Shown here one piece after another: positions 19,679 through 29,097 of a DNA stretch of 47,356 nt; positions within the stretch are counted from its first letter, which is position 1, and every line of letters begins with the position of its first letter. Origin of the DNA: an uncultured Bacteroidales bacterium (GTDB taxonomy: Bacteria > Bacteroidota > Bacteroidia > Bacteroidales > CAIXZF01); assembly GCA_903923925.1 (NCBI GenBank), contig CAIXZF010000002.1, forward strand, positions 1 to 47,356, written 5' to 3'. The translations under genes were made by a program, and so were the position numbers. The notes under the pieces are model-generated. The model was not told the origin of the DNA. It worked only from the letters and a program-made list of their open reading frames with translations, and did no database searches.

Positions 19679-21225
19679 TACTCTTTAATTATTTTTCTGA
19701 ATTCGATGATTTTTCCACTAATAAGTTTTAATACATACAATCCAGGGACAAGATGGTTTGTCTGCAAAACTGTTTTTTCAGCAAAATCGCCATTAAAGAC
19801 AGCCTGACCTGTTGTATTGTAAAGTTCATAATGCACAGATGCTGCATTTTCTTGCAGATCAATCATTAGTTTATCCGAAACAGGGTTTGGATAAACTTTA
19901 AACAATTGATTTTCAATAATATCACCAATTCCAGTTGAAGAAGTACTTCTAACTAATCGTACATAATTGTGTATTCTTACCGCATCGCCCTGAGGAGCAT
20001 TCGCATTGTAATACCCATTGCCATTTTGTGTGTATGCTGCAAAGCTGTTAGGTTTAGGATCGCTTCGCTGACATCCTGCCCCATGTATATCAGTCCACCC
20101 TATACCAGGGAAATAGCCCATAGCTCTTCCAAAGCACACATAGGTGGCGCTTGCTCCGTTTGACTGCGATTGCGAAGAAAAAGTAGTGTTGCTCCAGTAC
20201 CATGGATAGTCTGCAACACCTCCTTCATTTGTAATGGAGGTGCAGTTGAACATCGGATTTATTGCTGCAGAATTGCTTGTTGCCGGAGCACGGGTATAAT
20301 CAACTATACTTTGTAATTCTTTGGTATCCGGTAACCGCCAGTCCGAATATCCGGCATAGGTCAGGTTCTCAGCATAACTTAATGCGTCCTTCCATAAAAC
20401 GCCTGTCCCATTATCATTTTGCATCCACATCAGTCCGGTAGCGTTATCAGTAATGGTTCCGTTTCCGTTGTTAACGAATTGATTTGTTCCATACGCTGTA
20501 TTGCCGCGAACATATAATACATAGTAGTGTTTTGCTGTTCCACATTCCGGAACGACGTGTGTAGTAGGATATCCTTTAATTCTGCCATCGATAAAATTAA
20601 ACCCAAACACCGTTTCCACCACACCCATTGTTGTGCTTACATATAGAGTTGAGGATACAATTTGACCATCAATAAGCCTTTCTGTTCCAAGGCTGCCGTG
20701 TGCTTGTGAGTTTACGTCACCGAAACCGACAGAGAAATAAGTAGTATCAATATATTTTATACAGGTAGATGGTGGTGGGCCAGGTTCAGCTCCCAAAAAC
20801 ATGGCAATCGAATACAGCTCTTTAATAGTAGGCAAACGCCAATCCGTATAACCGCCTGTGTTGCATGTTGCAGCGCCAGCCATTGCCTCGGAATACGTCA
20901 GTTTATCGTAGAAATTAATTGTTCCGTCGCCGTTTTTGTCCTCAGTTTGCTGCCACATCAACCCGGTTACATTGTCGGTTACCGTGCCATTGCCATTGTT
21001 GGTATAAGACCGCATGGTTCCGGGATGATTTGAATTCTGTCCGTAGAATGCCTGCCCTGAAGCGGGTATTGTTATTGCAGCCATTGTGTCGTAAGATACT
21101 GTCTGGGCTGTTCCAACAATTGAATACGTATTGGTTTGGCTAAATCCAGTAAGGCTTGTCATTACTAAAATGCACAGGCTGGCAATAACATAAAGTATGA
21201 ATGATTTGTCGAATAAATTTCTCAT
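19678..21225 (-). CDS. Secreted DUF1566 (Lcl C-terminal-like) protein with T9SS tail
   Basis: 515 residues with signal peptide (about 1-30). Two DUF1566 repeats each start with NNGNGT[VI]TDN.TGLMW and contain YxDWRLPT/D.KEL (about residues 75-215 and 250-430). A T9SS sorting tail follows (about 440-515, VYPNPVSDKLMIDL). DUF1566 is related to C-type-lectin/FGE-like folds found in adhesins, so a surface binding role is plausible. First gene of the putative four-gene operon with TonB receptor, kinase and regulator; no ribosome site was singled out. Confidence 0.85.
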   Translation of the reverse strand: MRNLFDKSFILYVIASLCILVMTSLTGFSQTNTYSIVGTAQTVSYDTMAAITIPASGQAFYGQNSNHPGTMRSYTNNGNGTVTDNVTGLMWQQTEDKNGDGTINFYDKLTYSEAMAGAATCNTGGYTDWRLPTIKELYSIAMFLGAEPGPPPSTCIKYIDTTYFSVGFGDVNSQAHGSLGTERLIDGQIVSSTLYVSTTMGVVETVFGFNFIDGRIKGYPTTHVVPECGTAKHYYVLYVRGNTAYGTNQFVNNGNGTITDNATGLMWMQNDNGTGVLWKDALSYAENLTYAGYSDWRLPDTKELQSIVDYTRAPATSNSAAINPMFNCTSITNEGGVADYPWYWSNTTFSSQSQSNGASATYVCFGRAMGYFPGIGWTDIHGAGCQRSDPKPNSFAAYTQNGNGYYNANAPQGDAVRIHNYVRLVRSTSSTGIGDIIENQLFKVYPNPVSDKLMIDLQENAASVHYELYNTTGQAVFNGDFAEKTVLQTNHLVPGLYVLKLISGKIIEFRKIIKE

Positions 21226-21276
21226 TGTATATTTTTTTTATTGTTATGAAAGCAAAAGTATTGGAAGTTGAGTCTT

Positions 21277-21310
21277 AAAAAAAATAGAATCACCCGATGG
21301 GATGATTCTA
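21277..21310 (-). terminator. Rho-independent terminator after the 909-residue BNR gene
   Basis: Bases 21285-21310 form an almost perfect hairpin: TAGAATCA-CCC, loop GAT, GGG-(A)-TGATTCTA. On the minus strand it is followed by a run of eight T residues (21277-21284). It lies about 90 bases beyond the stop of the minus-strand gene at 21397 and before the start of the next one. Confidence 0.8.
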
Positions 21311-21396
21311 TCACCTATTACTAATTATATGTCACTAAAAGATGTAAACGAATGCTTACTGAGTGAGTGTGAACACCACATTTCCCAGTATTAATC

Positions 21397-24126
21397 TTAA
21401 TTTACCATTATTTTCCGGATAAGCTGGTTTTTACAGCTGGTGAATATTAACATATAAATCCCTGAAGGAGCAGATTGCATTTCAACAGTAAGTTTAGCGT
21501 TGCCATTGACCGGGAAATTGCTTTTTTCATATACCATATTCCCATCAGCACTATAAACCCGGATTGAAAAAACATCAGGATTAATACTTGTAAGACTTAC
21601 ATTAAATATTCCATTGTTTGGAATAGGATATACTTCGACCATTGATGTTGCCAGATAATCAATACCCACTAAAACAGTCAAAATGTTTGAATTCCCAGAT
21701 GAACAATTGTTATAATTTATAATACTGTAGTAGTTGCCATTAGTAGTTACAACCAGAGAATCTGAAGTTGCACCGGGAATTAAGGTGTCATTCAGGTACC
21801 ATTGATTACCGGTTTGGACATTACTGATTAACAAATTTCCAACCTGAGTTATAACAGCTGCTTGCGGACCAGGATTGACCGTAACTACCATAAATTGTGC
21901 TGGACCAGTGCCTCCGGCATTTGAAGGTGTAGCAAGAATAACTCCCGCTGTACTTCCTACTGTTACTGTAACCGAATTGGTTGTCCCACCAGCAGTAACA
22001 ACCCAACCCGAAGGAAACTGCCATGAATATGTTACACCGGGAACATTGGTTACACTGTATGTTTGTGATGAGCCTATGCAGACTGCAGCTGATCCGACAA
22101 TTGCATCAGGCATGACAGGCATTATGAAATCAGTAAAATTTCGTACCCAAAGTGAGCCTCCACGTGTGGATGCATAAATTCTGTTATTTAATATGGTCAT
22201 TGCACTGGCCGGAATTTTATTAAAAAACCAACCGTCACTTATATCTGTCCATGTAACGCATTTGTCAGTTGACATCATAATTTTAGAATCGGTAACAACA
22301 CCAAAGGTATACGTTGCAGTTGCCATAAAAACCATTGAATCGCTTGCAGTTATAGTTTCTTGCAATGAATTTAAAAGATTTACAAGACTTGTCCAAGTAA
22401 GTCCGTCATCTTCCGATTTGTACATGGCAGGAGTTTGGTTTCCACTGGCATCTGTATAAACACCTGCCACATACATAACGCTTCCGCCAAAAGTTAATCT
22501 TCCACCACCATAAATTGGAAGAACTCTTGTCCAACTTACTCCATGATCAGTTGAACGCCAAATTCCTTGTCCTTCATATAATCCGGGTTGTGCACTGATA
22601 TATAGCATTGAGTTTCCGGTGAAATAAATATTACCATAAGGATTTGTATATCCGGGTGTGCCGTTTAATGTACTTTGAATCCAGGTTGCACCGGCATCAT
22701 TAGAATAATATAAAGAAGGATCCAGCGCAACTGTAGGAGGAATTGAAAGATATAAGGTTGTTCCGTCTGAGCATAAATTCGTAACCGTTCCAACAGGATT
22801 CAATACCCATGTAGCACCGTTGTCGGTAGAACGGTAAACGCCATTATTGGCATCCAGTGTAATGAATACGCCATTTTGAACTATCCAAGGCAAATTACCG
22901 ACTTTGCCGGGAGAATTGTGTAGTGTCCATGTTGCACCGGCATCGTTCGACATGTAAGCACCGGAGAATAATGTTGAACCAGTTGCGCCCACAAATTTTG
23001 GTACTGCATAGTCCTGATATTCATTCAGCGAAAGTCCGTTGCTTACATTTGTCCAGGTTTGTCCTAAATCCGATGAACGAAAAACTCCGCCATAAGAGGT
23101 TCCGGTAAAAATATCCGCTCCCAGGGAAACAATAGAAGGTGATTGAATAGAATGACTATGGATTCCATTGTCTGATCTTGTCCAAGAAATCCCTGAATTG
23201 GTTGTTTTATAAATACCTCCAAATGTTCCTACAAAAAAACCTGCCGAAGTCATAATTGCATCACCAAAATCGTTTTGAGTAGACACATCCATTCCATTTC
23301 CTGAAACGTCTGTCCAGCTAGCACCGGCATCAATAGAACGGCAAATACCACTATTTGCAACGGCTATTAAGGTAGAAGCATCTCCGGTTATTGCAGTAAT
23401 ATTAATATAAGATGCTGTTCCCTGACATACAGACCAAACGTTTGTGGTGGTATTTAATTTAAAAATTCCATACCCGTTGGAACCCGCATAAATATCAGTG
23501 CCAATGTGAGCAATCGAAAATATCTGTGCCCAATCCATATGCTCTGTTCCTGCACTATACGCTTGAAAAGTCAATCCATCATCGGTTGAGCGAAATACAC
23601 CTTCGTTTATACTGCCGGCATAAATTGTATCTCCAACAGCTAATAGTGATGGTACAAGAATGCCCTGACAAGGAATACTTGTCCAGGTTTCGCCATTATC
23701 GGTTGAGCGAAGTATTGCACCAACCGTTCCCACAAAAATTGTTGTATTGTTTGAGGCGATGCAATAACCCCAGCTACCTGTGTATTTATTTACCCAAGTT
23801 AAACCGTTATCCTCCGAACGATAAATTCCGCTATTTGTGACAGCAAACAAACTTACTCCTATTTTTGCAAGCCCACGAGCACCCGGCCATGTGGCACTTA
23901 GAACAGGCAACCAAGTTGCACCATTGTCAATTGAGGAATGCAGAGAATTTACTCCAAAACCGCCACCGCCACCACAAGCATACATTGTAGTTCCGGAATT
24001 GATCAATATATTAACATAACCGCCGTTGGGTCCGATTGAAGTCCATTGGGCAGATCCTTTTTCTATGCTAAGGTAAAATACCATGAGAAGACTTAGCAAT
24101 AGAACTATATTTCGATTTTTTTTCAT
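21397..24126 (-). CDS. Secreted VPS10/BNR-repeat protein with PKD-like domain and T9SS tail
   Basis: 909 residues with signal peptide (1-26, EKGSAQW). Over a dozen Asp-box repeats follow, with forms such as RSTDNGETW, RSTDDGLTF and KTTNSGISW, making one or two beta-propellers across about residues 27-670. A PKD/Ig-like segment (about 690-770, GVTYSWQFPSGWVV) and a T9SS tail (about 830-909, VYPIPNNGIFNVSL) come next. Same architecture class as the gene at 22-2637 but not a close copy. Function is probably binding at the cell surface; no enzyme motif was seen. A small unknown gene lies 21 bases upstream on the same strand. Confidence 0.85.
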   Translation of the reverse strand: MKKNRNIVLLLSLLMVFYLSIEKGSAQWTSIGPNGGYVNILINSGTTMYACGGGGGFGVNSLHSSIDNGATWLPVLSATWPGARGLAKIGVSLFAVTNSGIYRSEDNGLTWVNKYTGSWGYCIASNNTTIFVGTVGAILRSTDNGETWTSIPCQGILVPSLLAVGDTIYAGSINEGVFRSTDDGLTFQAYSAGTEHMDWAQIFSIAHIGTDIYAGSNGYGIFKLNTTTNVWSVCQGTASYINITAITGDASTLIAVANSGICRSIDAGASWTDVSGNGMDVSTQNDFGDAIMTSAGFFVGTFGGIYKTTNSGISWTRSDNGIHSHSIQSPSIVSLGADIFTGTSYGGVFRSSDLGQTWTNVSNGLSLNEYQDYAVPKFVGATGSTLFSGAYMSNDAGATWTLHNSPGKVGNLPWIVQNGVFITLDANNGVYRSTDNGATWVLNPVGTVTNLCSDGTTLYLSIPPTVALDPSLYYSNDAGATWIQSTLNGTPGYTNPYGNIYFTGNSMLYISAQPGLYEGQGIWRSTDHGVSWTRVLPIYGGGRLTFGGSVMYVAGVYTDASGNQTPAMYKSEDDGLTWTSLVNLLNSLQETITASDSMVFMATATYTFGVVTDSKIMMSTDKCVTWTDISDGWFFNKIPASAMTILNNRIYASTRGGSLWVRNFTDFIMPVMPDAIVGSAAVCIGSSQTYSVTNVPGVTYSWQFPSGWVVTAGGTTNSVTVTVGSTAGVILATPSNAGGTGPAQFMVVTVNPGPQAAVITQVGNLLISNVQTGNQWYLNDTLIPGATSDSLVVTTNGNYYSIINYNNCSSGNSNILTVLVGIDYLATSMVEVYPIPNNGIFNVSLTSINPDVFSIRVYSADGNMVYEKSNFPVNGNAKLTVEMQSAPSGIYMLIFTSCKNQLIRKIMVN

Positions 24127-24147
24127 TGTGGATTAGGTTGGATATGG

Positions 24148-24345
24148 TTATAAAGACTTAGAAATATTGCAATCAACTGCAGTTATTTCATTCATTGTTT
24201 TAAAATCAGCTTCTATTAACTTATTTAGAATAGACCGTTGCAGTTCTAATTTCTTAATGTATTTGTCGTATTCGATGGAATACTCCGAATTTGTCTTGAA
24301 GCTTTCATCTTCGCATTCATTAGAATCTTCGTTTGATTTCTGCAT
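24148..24345 (-). CDS. Small hypothetical protein
   Basis: 65 residues, acidic N terminus (SNEDSNECEDESF) then a helical part with YDKYIKKLELQRSILNKLIE. No family named with confidence. It lies 21 bases before the BNR/T9SS gene on the same strand and could be the first gene of that transcript. The opposite strand also has an open frame (24167-24403), but its composition is that of a shadow. Confidence 0.45.
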   Translation of the reverse strand: MQKSNEDSNECEDESFKTNSEYSIEYDKYIKKLELQRSILNKLIEADFKTMNEITAVDCNISKSL

Positions 24346-24537
24346 ATATCTTAGTTGTTTCGAGACGGCAAATATCAGCTGTAGTTATCCAAAGAAAAAA
24401 TAATCTGCATAGACAAATTAGGTACATTCTAAAATAAAATCTGAACATCGTATAGACATTTCAAAACAACTTATTGATAATAAGTAAGTTAAAAAAATGA
24501 AAAATTTAACAAGGATGGAATTTGGTATTGAAGAATT

Positions 24538-26271
24538 TTATATCTGAGACAAAAATGTCACAAGATTTGTTTCCGAACCAGGGAGCGATAATTTTTTCCT
24601 CAGCCTGTATCTTGCTGTATCAATAGAAGCGATTTGCTGACCAGTAAGTTCAGCAATATCCTTTGTTGACATATTCAAGCGAAGGAATGCACACAACTTC
24701 AATTCATTCTGTGACAGATCAGGATATGCTTTGAGCAGCTTCTCATAAAATCCAGCATGAACCTCCTTAAAGCGTGTAGAAAATTCATTCAGCATTTTAT
24801 CATTCGTGCTATTTCTCAACTCCTGGCTAATTTGAGATAATGACTCTTTAGCTTCAATTCCTTTTGCATTATGCTCCAGTTGCATAAGTTTGTCTGAAAT
24901 ATCAGCAAGCATTTCATTCTTTCTAATCAATGAAATCAGATTGACAGTTAGTTCCCTGTCCCTGATATCCAATTCAGATTTAATTTTTTCTTTTTCGAGA
25001 AGAACAAGTTTTAACTTCAGGCGATGCCTCGAAAATATCAACCCTAAAATTAACAATCCTGCAACCAGACTAAAAATTACAATAAGCATTAATGTGTTTT
25101 GGGCTTGCTGAGCCAATTGCTTTTTTAATTCATTTTTCTCATACAAGTACTGAAATTCAAGCTTAGAAGAGAGCTTTTGTTTTTGAAGCGCAAACAAACT
25201 ATCCCCTGCAAGTTTTTCCAACACAGCATATTTATAAGCTTTTAATGTATCCTTCTTTTCGGTATATAGTTGGTTAAGCATTTTGGAAGATTGGGCTATA
25301 ATTCTGTAATACCCATTTTTACGACCTTCATGCAAAGCTTTATTAAAATAATCTATGCTACTCCCTGAATTCTTCACACAGTAATAACAATAACCAAAAT
25401 TCAGGTAGCATTTGGCCATATGTAAATGGTTATTAATTTCAGTTGCAAGATCCAGAGATTGTTGAAAGCTAAGAAAGGCTTCCTTAAAATTCCCTTCATT
25501 CATCTGTATATAACCGATATTCATAATACTTATGCCCTGACCCATTTTATCACCGAGCTTTTTTTCGATTTCAAGCGCTTTTCGCATAAAGACTATCGCA
25601 GTATCATAGTTCTGCTGATCGGCATAAACAGCAGCTATGTTATTATACTGTTTTTTTATTAATGTTTGATTATTAATACTTAATGCAATAACCAATGAAT
25701 TGTTGAGATATTCGAGAGCCTTTTTATAAACTTGCTGATCATAAAAATCAAGGCCAATATTGCCCAGAGATCGCGCTATTCCCTCTTTGTCCGAAAGTTT
25801 TTCAAATAGTTTTATTCCATTGAAAAAATACGGGGAGCTATTGTCGAAAGCACTAAGTTCAGAATAAATTATTCCAATCAGATTGTAAGAATTTGCCAGT
25901 TCTTTATCATAACTCAGATCCTCTGACAGTTCTTTTGATCTCTGCGCAAACTCCATGGCTTTTTTATAGTCGCTGCTCCTGAAAAAATAATTGCCCAGTT
26001 TCAGCATACAATTTACCTTACCTAAGGAATAGTTTGTCTGCAATGAGATCTCATACGCTCTGTTAGCCAGCTTAATCCCTATAGTATCTTCGAGATATTG
26101 ATTTTCCGATTTTTCCAGGAATTTCAATATGATATCTACCTTATCTTTCGGATTTTTAATAGATCTTAATACCGAATTCAAGCTGTCGTATCGAATAACA
26201 CCATTGGCTGCAATCCACTGCGAACAGAGAATGCATAAAATCATAAGAAGTTTCGGCAGCCTTGATTTCAT
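24538..26271 (-). CDS. TPR-repeat membrane regulator with LuxR-type C-terminal helix-turn-helix
   Basis: 577 residues: signal peptide (about 1-23), TPR repeats (about 60-350; LGNIGLDFYDQQVYKKALEYL, MGQGISIMNIGYIQMNEGNF), one membrane helix (about 392-412), a coiled coil, and a C-terminal GerE/LuxR-like domain (LSQNELKLCAFLRLNMSTKDIA, then SIDTARYRLRKKL). This is a known Bacteroidota class thought to link periplasmic events to transcription. It is separated by about 190 bases from the small gene and the secreted BNR protein downstream, which are candidate targets. Confidence 0.88.
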   Translation of the reverse strand: MKSRLPKLLMILCILCSQWIAANGVIRYDSLNSVLRSIKNPKDKVDIILKFLEKSENQYLEDTIGIKLANRAYEISLQTNYSLGKVNCMLKLGNYFFRSSDYKKAMEFAQRSKELSEDLSYDKELANSYNLIGIIYSELSAFDNSSPYFFNGIKLFEKLSDKEGIARSLGNIGLDFYDQQVYKKALEYLNNSLVIALSINNQTLIKKQYNNIAAVYADQQNYDTAIVFMRKALEIEKKLGDKMGQGISIMNIGYIQMNEGNFKEAFLSFQQSLDLATEINNHLHMAKCYLNFGYCYYCVKNSGSSIDYFNKALHEGRKNGYYRIIAQSSKMLNQLYTEKKDTLKAYKYAVLEKLAGDSLFALQKQKLSSKLEFQYLYEKNELKKQLAQQAQNTLMLIVIFSLVAGLLILGLIFSRHRLKLKLVLLEKEKIKSELDIRDRELTVNLISLIRKNEMLADISDKLMQLEHNAKGIEAKESLSQISQELRNSTNDKMLNEFSTRFKEVHAGFYEKLLKAYPDLSQNELKLCAFLRLNMSTKDIAELTGQQIASIDTARYRLRKKLSLPGSETNLVTFLSQI

Positions 26272-26380
26272 GATTATCTGGCAGTAATATAATTCGTAAA
26301 AGTAAATAATACTTTTGAACTCCCTACTTCAGGCAGTATGATCTATCAGATATTTTTAAGATCATCGATAATTCTGGTAC

Positions 26381-26503
26381 TGGACGAATACAAATATCGG
26401 TCCAGCAACAGAAAGCTTTAATTGCTCCCTTAATTTATTGGTAATCTGCAATTTTAATAATTTGGTGACCCCGGCACAGTCTGGTCAAAGCGATCGCTTT
26501 TTT
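26381..26503 (+). repeat. Dispersed 125-bp repeat, copy R1 (diverged)
   Basis: The most diverged copy. It keeps TGGAC at the left, TTTATTGGTAATCTG in the middle and TCTGGTCAAAGCGAT at the right end. It adjoins a relic of a HepT 3-prime end, exactly as copy R2 adjoins the intact hepT. Confidence 0.7.
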
Positions 26504-26507
26504 CAAT

Positions 26508-26566
26508 TTATTTCAAAAATACTTCAATGTCATTTTAAAATTTAGGAAGATTTTTCAAAATAATTT
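26508..26566 (-). pseudogene. HepT 3-prime-end relic
   Basis: On the minus strand these bases read ILKNLPKF-stop-NDIEVFLK-stop. This aligns codon by codon with the last residues of the intact HepT at 28762 (ILKNLPKFKNDLEVFLK), with one internal stop. The rest of the gene is missing; an IS4-type transposase relic starts about 50 bases further on. Confidence 0.75.
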
Positions 26567-26615
26567 ATGCAAAGCTTTACATAATTTATTCAAACAGCTG
26601 AAGCAGAATTTTCCG

Positions 26616-26858
26616 TTGAAATATTTTCTAGGGGACAATGAAAACGCCACAAAAATCCAGATCTATTGCACATTGATCGCCAATTTGCTTATGACGGTCA
26701 TCCAAAAGACTTTGAAAAGAAGTTGGGCGTTCTCAAATCTTGTAAGTTTTTGCAAAATACACCTGTTCAACTACATCCATTTGCTAAATTTTCTTGAAAA
26801 TCCAGATAAAAACTGGCAGAAAATCTGTCGAAATGAGGAACAACTATCGTTATTTTGA
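26616..26858 (+). pseudogene. IS4-family transposase C-terminal relic
   Basis: About 80 residues: YFLGDNENATKIQIYCTLIA, then LLMTVIQKTLK. This matches the C-terminal region of IS4-type transposases, usually FxGxSENAVKTQIWIA...LLxAIIKKRL. The catalytic DDE part is missing, and no terminal inverted repeats were found around it. Confidence 0.7.
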
Positions 26859-26912
26859 TGGACTTAGTTTTATGAAAACAAAAAACAGAACAATATGCAT
26901 TCTGACTATCAG

Positions 26913-26940
26913 TTGGTTATGATGCCTGAAATTAATTTTG
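26913..26940 (+). promoter_or_regulatory. Bacteroidota-type promoter for the PCMD/T9SS gene
   Basis: TTG at 26913-26915, a 17-base spacer, then TAATTTTG at 26933-26940, matching the -33/-7 consensus. It lies about 60 bases before the chosen ATG at 27001. Confidence 0.6.
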
Positions 26941-27000
26941 TATTTTTACCGGACAATAGTGATTTCGATTATAACTTCTGACATCAATAAACATCCTTTT

Positions 27001-27927
27001 ATGAAAAGAACAATTTTATTTTTCATTTTAATGATGCTCCTGGCCGGTATATCTGCACAAGTTTATTCACAGCAGTTACCTGATCAGGGTTTTGAGAACT
27101 GGACACATATCATACAGGGCAATGTCAGTTATGATGAACCGGCAGGTTCCTGGTGGACCAGCCTCAACGCTCTTGCAAAGCTGGGCTGTCCTGTAAGTCT
27201 TACAAAAACTTCTGATGCCTTCGCTGGTTTACTGGCTGCAAGGTTGGAAACTGTTAACTGGGGAACTTTAGTTATACCAGGCCTGCTGGTCTCAGGAAAT
27301 TTCATCAACACTGCACCTTTTATACTCCAGGGGCAGCCCTGGACTGATACTCCCATACGATTCAAAGGAAGTTACAAATACCTCCCGGTAAATGGCGATT
27401 CTGCAGCGATTTACGCACAACTAAGCCGCAGCAACCCGATCACTCACCAGAGAGATACCATCGCCGAAGTCCGTTTACTTTTAAACAATACAGTTTCAGC
27501 ATTTACCAGTTGGGACCTGCCTTTTTCCTATTATTTGCCCGGGGTAAATCCTGACAGCATTACGCTGGTATTTTCCAGTAGTGCTGCGGGTCATGACTTT
27601 CAGGGTCAGGCTGGTACTGTTCTGATCCTGGATGAAATCCTGCTTGATTATAGCAACGGAATGCAGGAATCCTTAGGTAATACCCCGGCTCTGAGTGTTT
27701 ATCCTGACCCGGTTTCCAGTATACTCCATTTAAGCTCCAATCTGAAATCTGCGAATGAGGTTGAAATCCGGGTATTTAATGCGCAGGGAAGTACAGTTTA
27801 TTCTTCCCCCTGTTCAGGATTTCCGGCAGAGATTTCTGTAAGCTCCTGGGAGCCTGCTGTTTATTTTCTGTATTTAATCAAGGGGAATACAATTATTACC
27901 AAATCTCAATTTATAGTCAGCAGGTGA
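27001..27927 (+). CDS. Secreted PCMD-like protein with T9SS tail
   Basis: The start at 27001 is preferred over an upstream frame opening because it gives a clean signal peptide (MKRTILFFILMMLLAGISAQ) and lies after the predicted promoter. 308 residues. The N-terminal half begins LPDQGFENWTH and resembles the PCMD (putative carbohydrate metabolism) beta-sandwich of Bacteroidota, including FKGSYKYLPVNGDSA and a late ILDEILLDY motif. The C terminus is a T9SS sorting domain (about 225-308, SVYPDPVSSILHLSS). Probably surface carbohydrate binding. Its stop overlaps the GTG start of the next gene, so the two are co-translated. Confidence 0.8.
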   Translation: MKRTILFFILMMLLAGISAQVYSQQLPDQGFENWTHIIQGNVSYDEPAGSWWTSLNALAKLGCPVSLTKTSDAFAGLLAARLETVNWGTLVIPGLLVSGNFINTAPFILQGQPWTDTPIRFKGSYKYLPVNGDSAAIYAQLSRSNPITHQRDTIAEVRLLLNNTVSAFTSWDLPFSYYLPGVNPDSITLVFSSSAAGHDFQGQAGTVLILDEILLDYSNGMQESLGNTPALSVYPDPVSSILHLSSNLKSANEVEIRVFNAQGSTVYSSPCSGFPAEISVSSWEPAVYFLYLIKGNTIITKSQFIVSR

Positions 27928-28634
27928 GGAAAATTCTACTATTATTTTTGCTGTCCGGTGTGGGCCAGGTTTTTTCACAGACCATCAAACCGGTATTTTA
28001 CGCTGGATTGCAGTATGGAGGTCCCTTGCCGGTTAAAACAATACCCAGTTCCACAGGAACTCCCACTTTGCGACCAGTTTTTGGCATCAGCACAAGGTTT
28101 GAATTATCCTCCGTTTTTTCATTCGAACCGGGGATTTCCTATCACGCAGTGAGTGTTCAATACACTCAGAATTATAGAAGAGACACCCTTGTAAGCATTT
28201 CTGTAATGGGTACTTTGCAGCAAGTACTTACGTATTACTACGGGAATGTAAACGGTAGAATGACGGTGCATTACCTGGATCTGAATCTGCCGTTTTACCT
28301 GAAAACATCCAAGAGCCGAAGCATCATGGCTGGTGGCAGAATCTCTTATCTGTTCGCTGGCAAGGATGATGGTTCTGTGCTGATACAAGTGGGCGAGGGA
28401 GGCTTTTTCAATGATTTCAACCAGTATTACAACAACTTTCAGAACATCAACTTATGGGAATCCGGGGTTTCTCTGGGCTTCTGTCAACAGCTTTCCGAAA
28501 AGGCAAGCACGATGCTGCTTGTTAACAGGAGCCTCGTCCAGTTTTACAAAGCCCACACCTTCGACCAGCGGGGTCTGGAAGACGTTAAGATGTTCAATAC
28601 CTCTGTCAGCCTAATTTTTACTTACAGTCTATGA
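27924..28634 (+). CDS. Outer membrane beta-barrel protein (PorT-like)
   Basis: 236 residues starting at a GTG that overlaps the previous stop (GTGA). Signal peptide about 1-19 (VFSQ), then alternating amphipathic strands (FYAGLQYGGPLPV, FEPGISYHAVSVQY, YLDLNLPFYLKTS, AGGRISYLFAG) and a final aromatic-rich strand ending VSLIFTYSL, typical of small Bacteroidota outer membrane barrels. No catalytic motif. Likely the membrane partner of the secreted protein encoded just upstream. Confidence 0.8.
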   Translation: MRKILLLFLLSGVGQVFSQTIKPVFYAGLQYGGPLPVKTIPSSTGTPTLRPVFGISTRFELSSVFSFEPGISYHAVSVQYTQNYRRDTLVSISVMGTLQQVLTYYYGNVNGRMTVHYLDLNLPFYLKTSKSRSIMAGGRISYLFAGKDDGSVLIQVGEGGFFNDFNQYYNNFQNINLWESGVSLGFCQQLSEKASTMLLVNRSLVQFYKAHTFDQRGLEDVKMFNTSVSLIFTYSL

Positions 28635-28757
28635 AACAAAACGGAACATCTGATCACCCAAGGCCGGTTTCGATTTCCCTCTTTAAATTATTGACAATCT
28701 GTAATCTTAAATGATTTTGCTTTTCCGGCGCAGCCAGGTCAAAGCGAGCGCTTTTCT
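28632..28757 (+). repeat. Dispersed 125-bp repeat, copy R2
   Basis: Full-length copy between convergent genes. Its right end stops a few bases from the hepT stop codon at 28762. Read on the plus strand, its hairpin and T-rich end could terminate the upstream barrel gene. Confidence 0.85.
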
Positions 28758-28761
28758 CAAT

Positions 28762-29097
28762 TTATTTCAAAAATACTTCAAGGTCATTTTTAAATTTAGG
28801 AAGATTTTTCAAAATGATTTCCCATACCTCTGCCGGGTATATACCAAAATAATCGTGAGCAAGTACATTGCGAAATGCATAAATCCTACGCCAATCAATA
28901 TGGGATTGTTTCTCTTTGAACTCTGCAGAAAGCTTACCCACCGCTTCTCCAAGAACAATAAAATTCATAATTGTTGCATCGAAGCTTTCTACATCCTTTT
29001 CAAATGCTATGTGGTCCTTTAGATCAGATGTAAATAAAAAAATCTTTTCAATTGTTTCGAGCATCATTTGGATAATTGCTCTATCTCTTTCAAGCAT
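28762..29097 (-). CDS. hepT: HepT-like HEPN ribonuclease toxin
   Basis: 111 residues from the ATG at 29097 (MLERDRAII), which overlaps the end of mntA; an ATG three codons earlier is possible. It matches the DUF86/HepT family: helical, with the catalytic Rx4H motif in RNVLAHDYFGI near the C terminus, plus the tyrosine that MntA-type partners modify. Expected role is an RNase toxin neutralised by AMPylation or binding by its partner. Typical two-gene order, antitoxin first. The repeat R2 follows its stop at once, and a relic of the same gene end lies at 26508. Confidence 0.88.
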   Translation of the reverse strand: MLERDRAIIQMMLETIEKIFLFTSDLKDHIAFEKDVESFDATIMNFIVLGEAVGKLSAEFKEKQSHIDWRRIYAFRNVLAHDYFGIYPAEVWEIILKNLPKFKNDLEVFLK

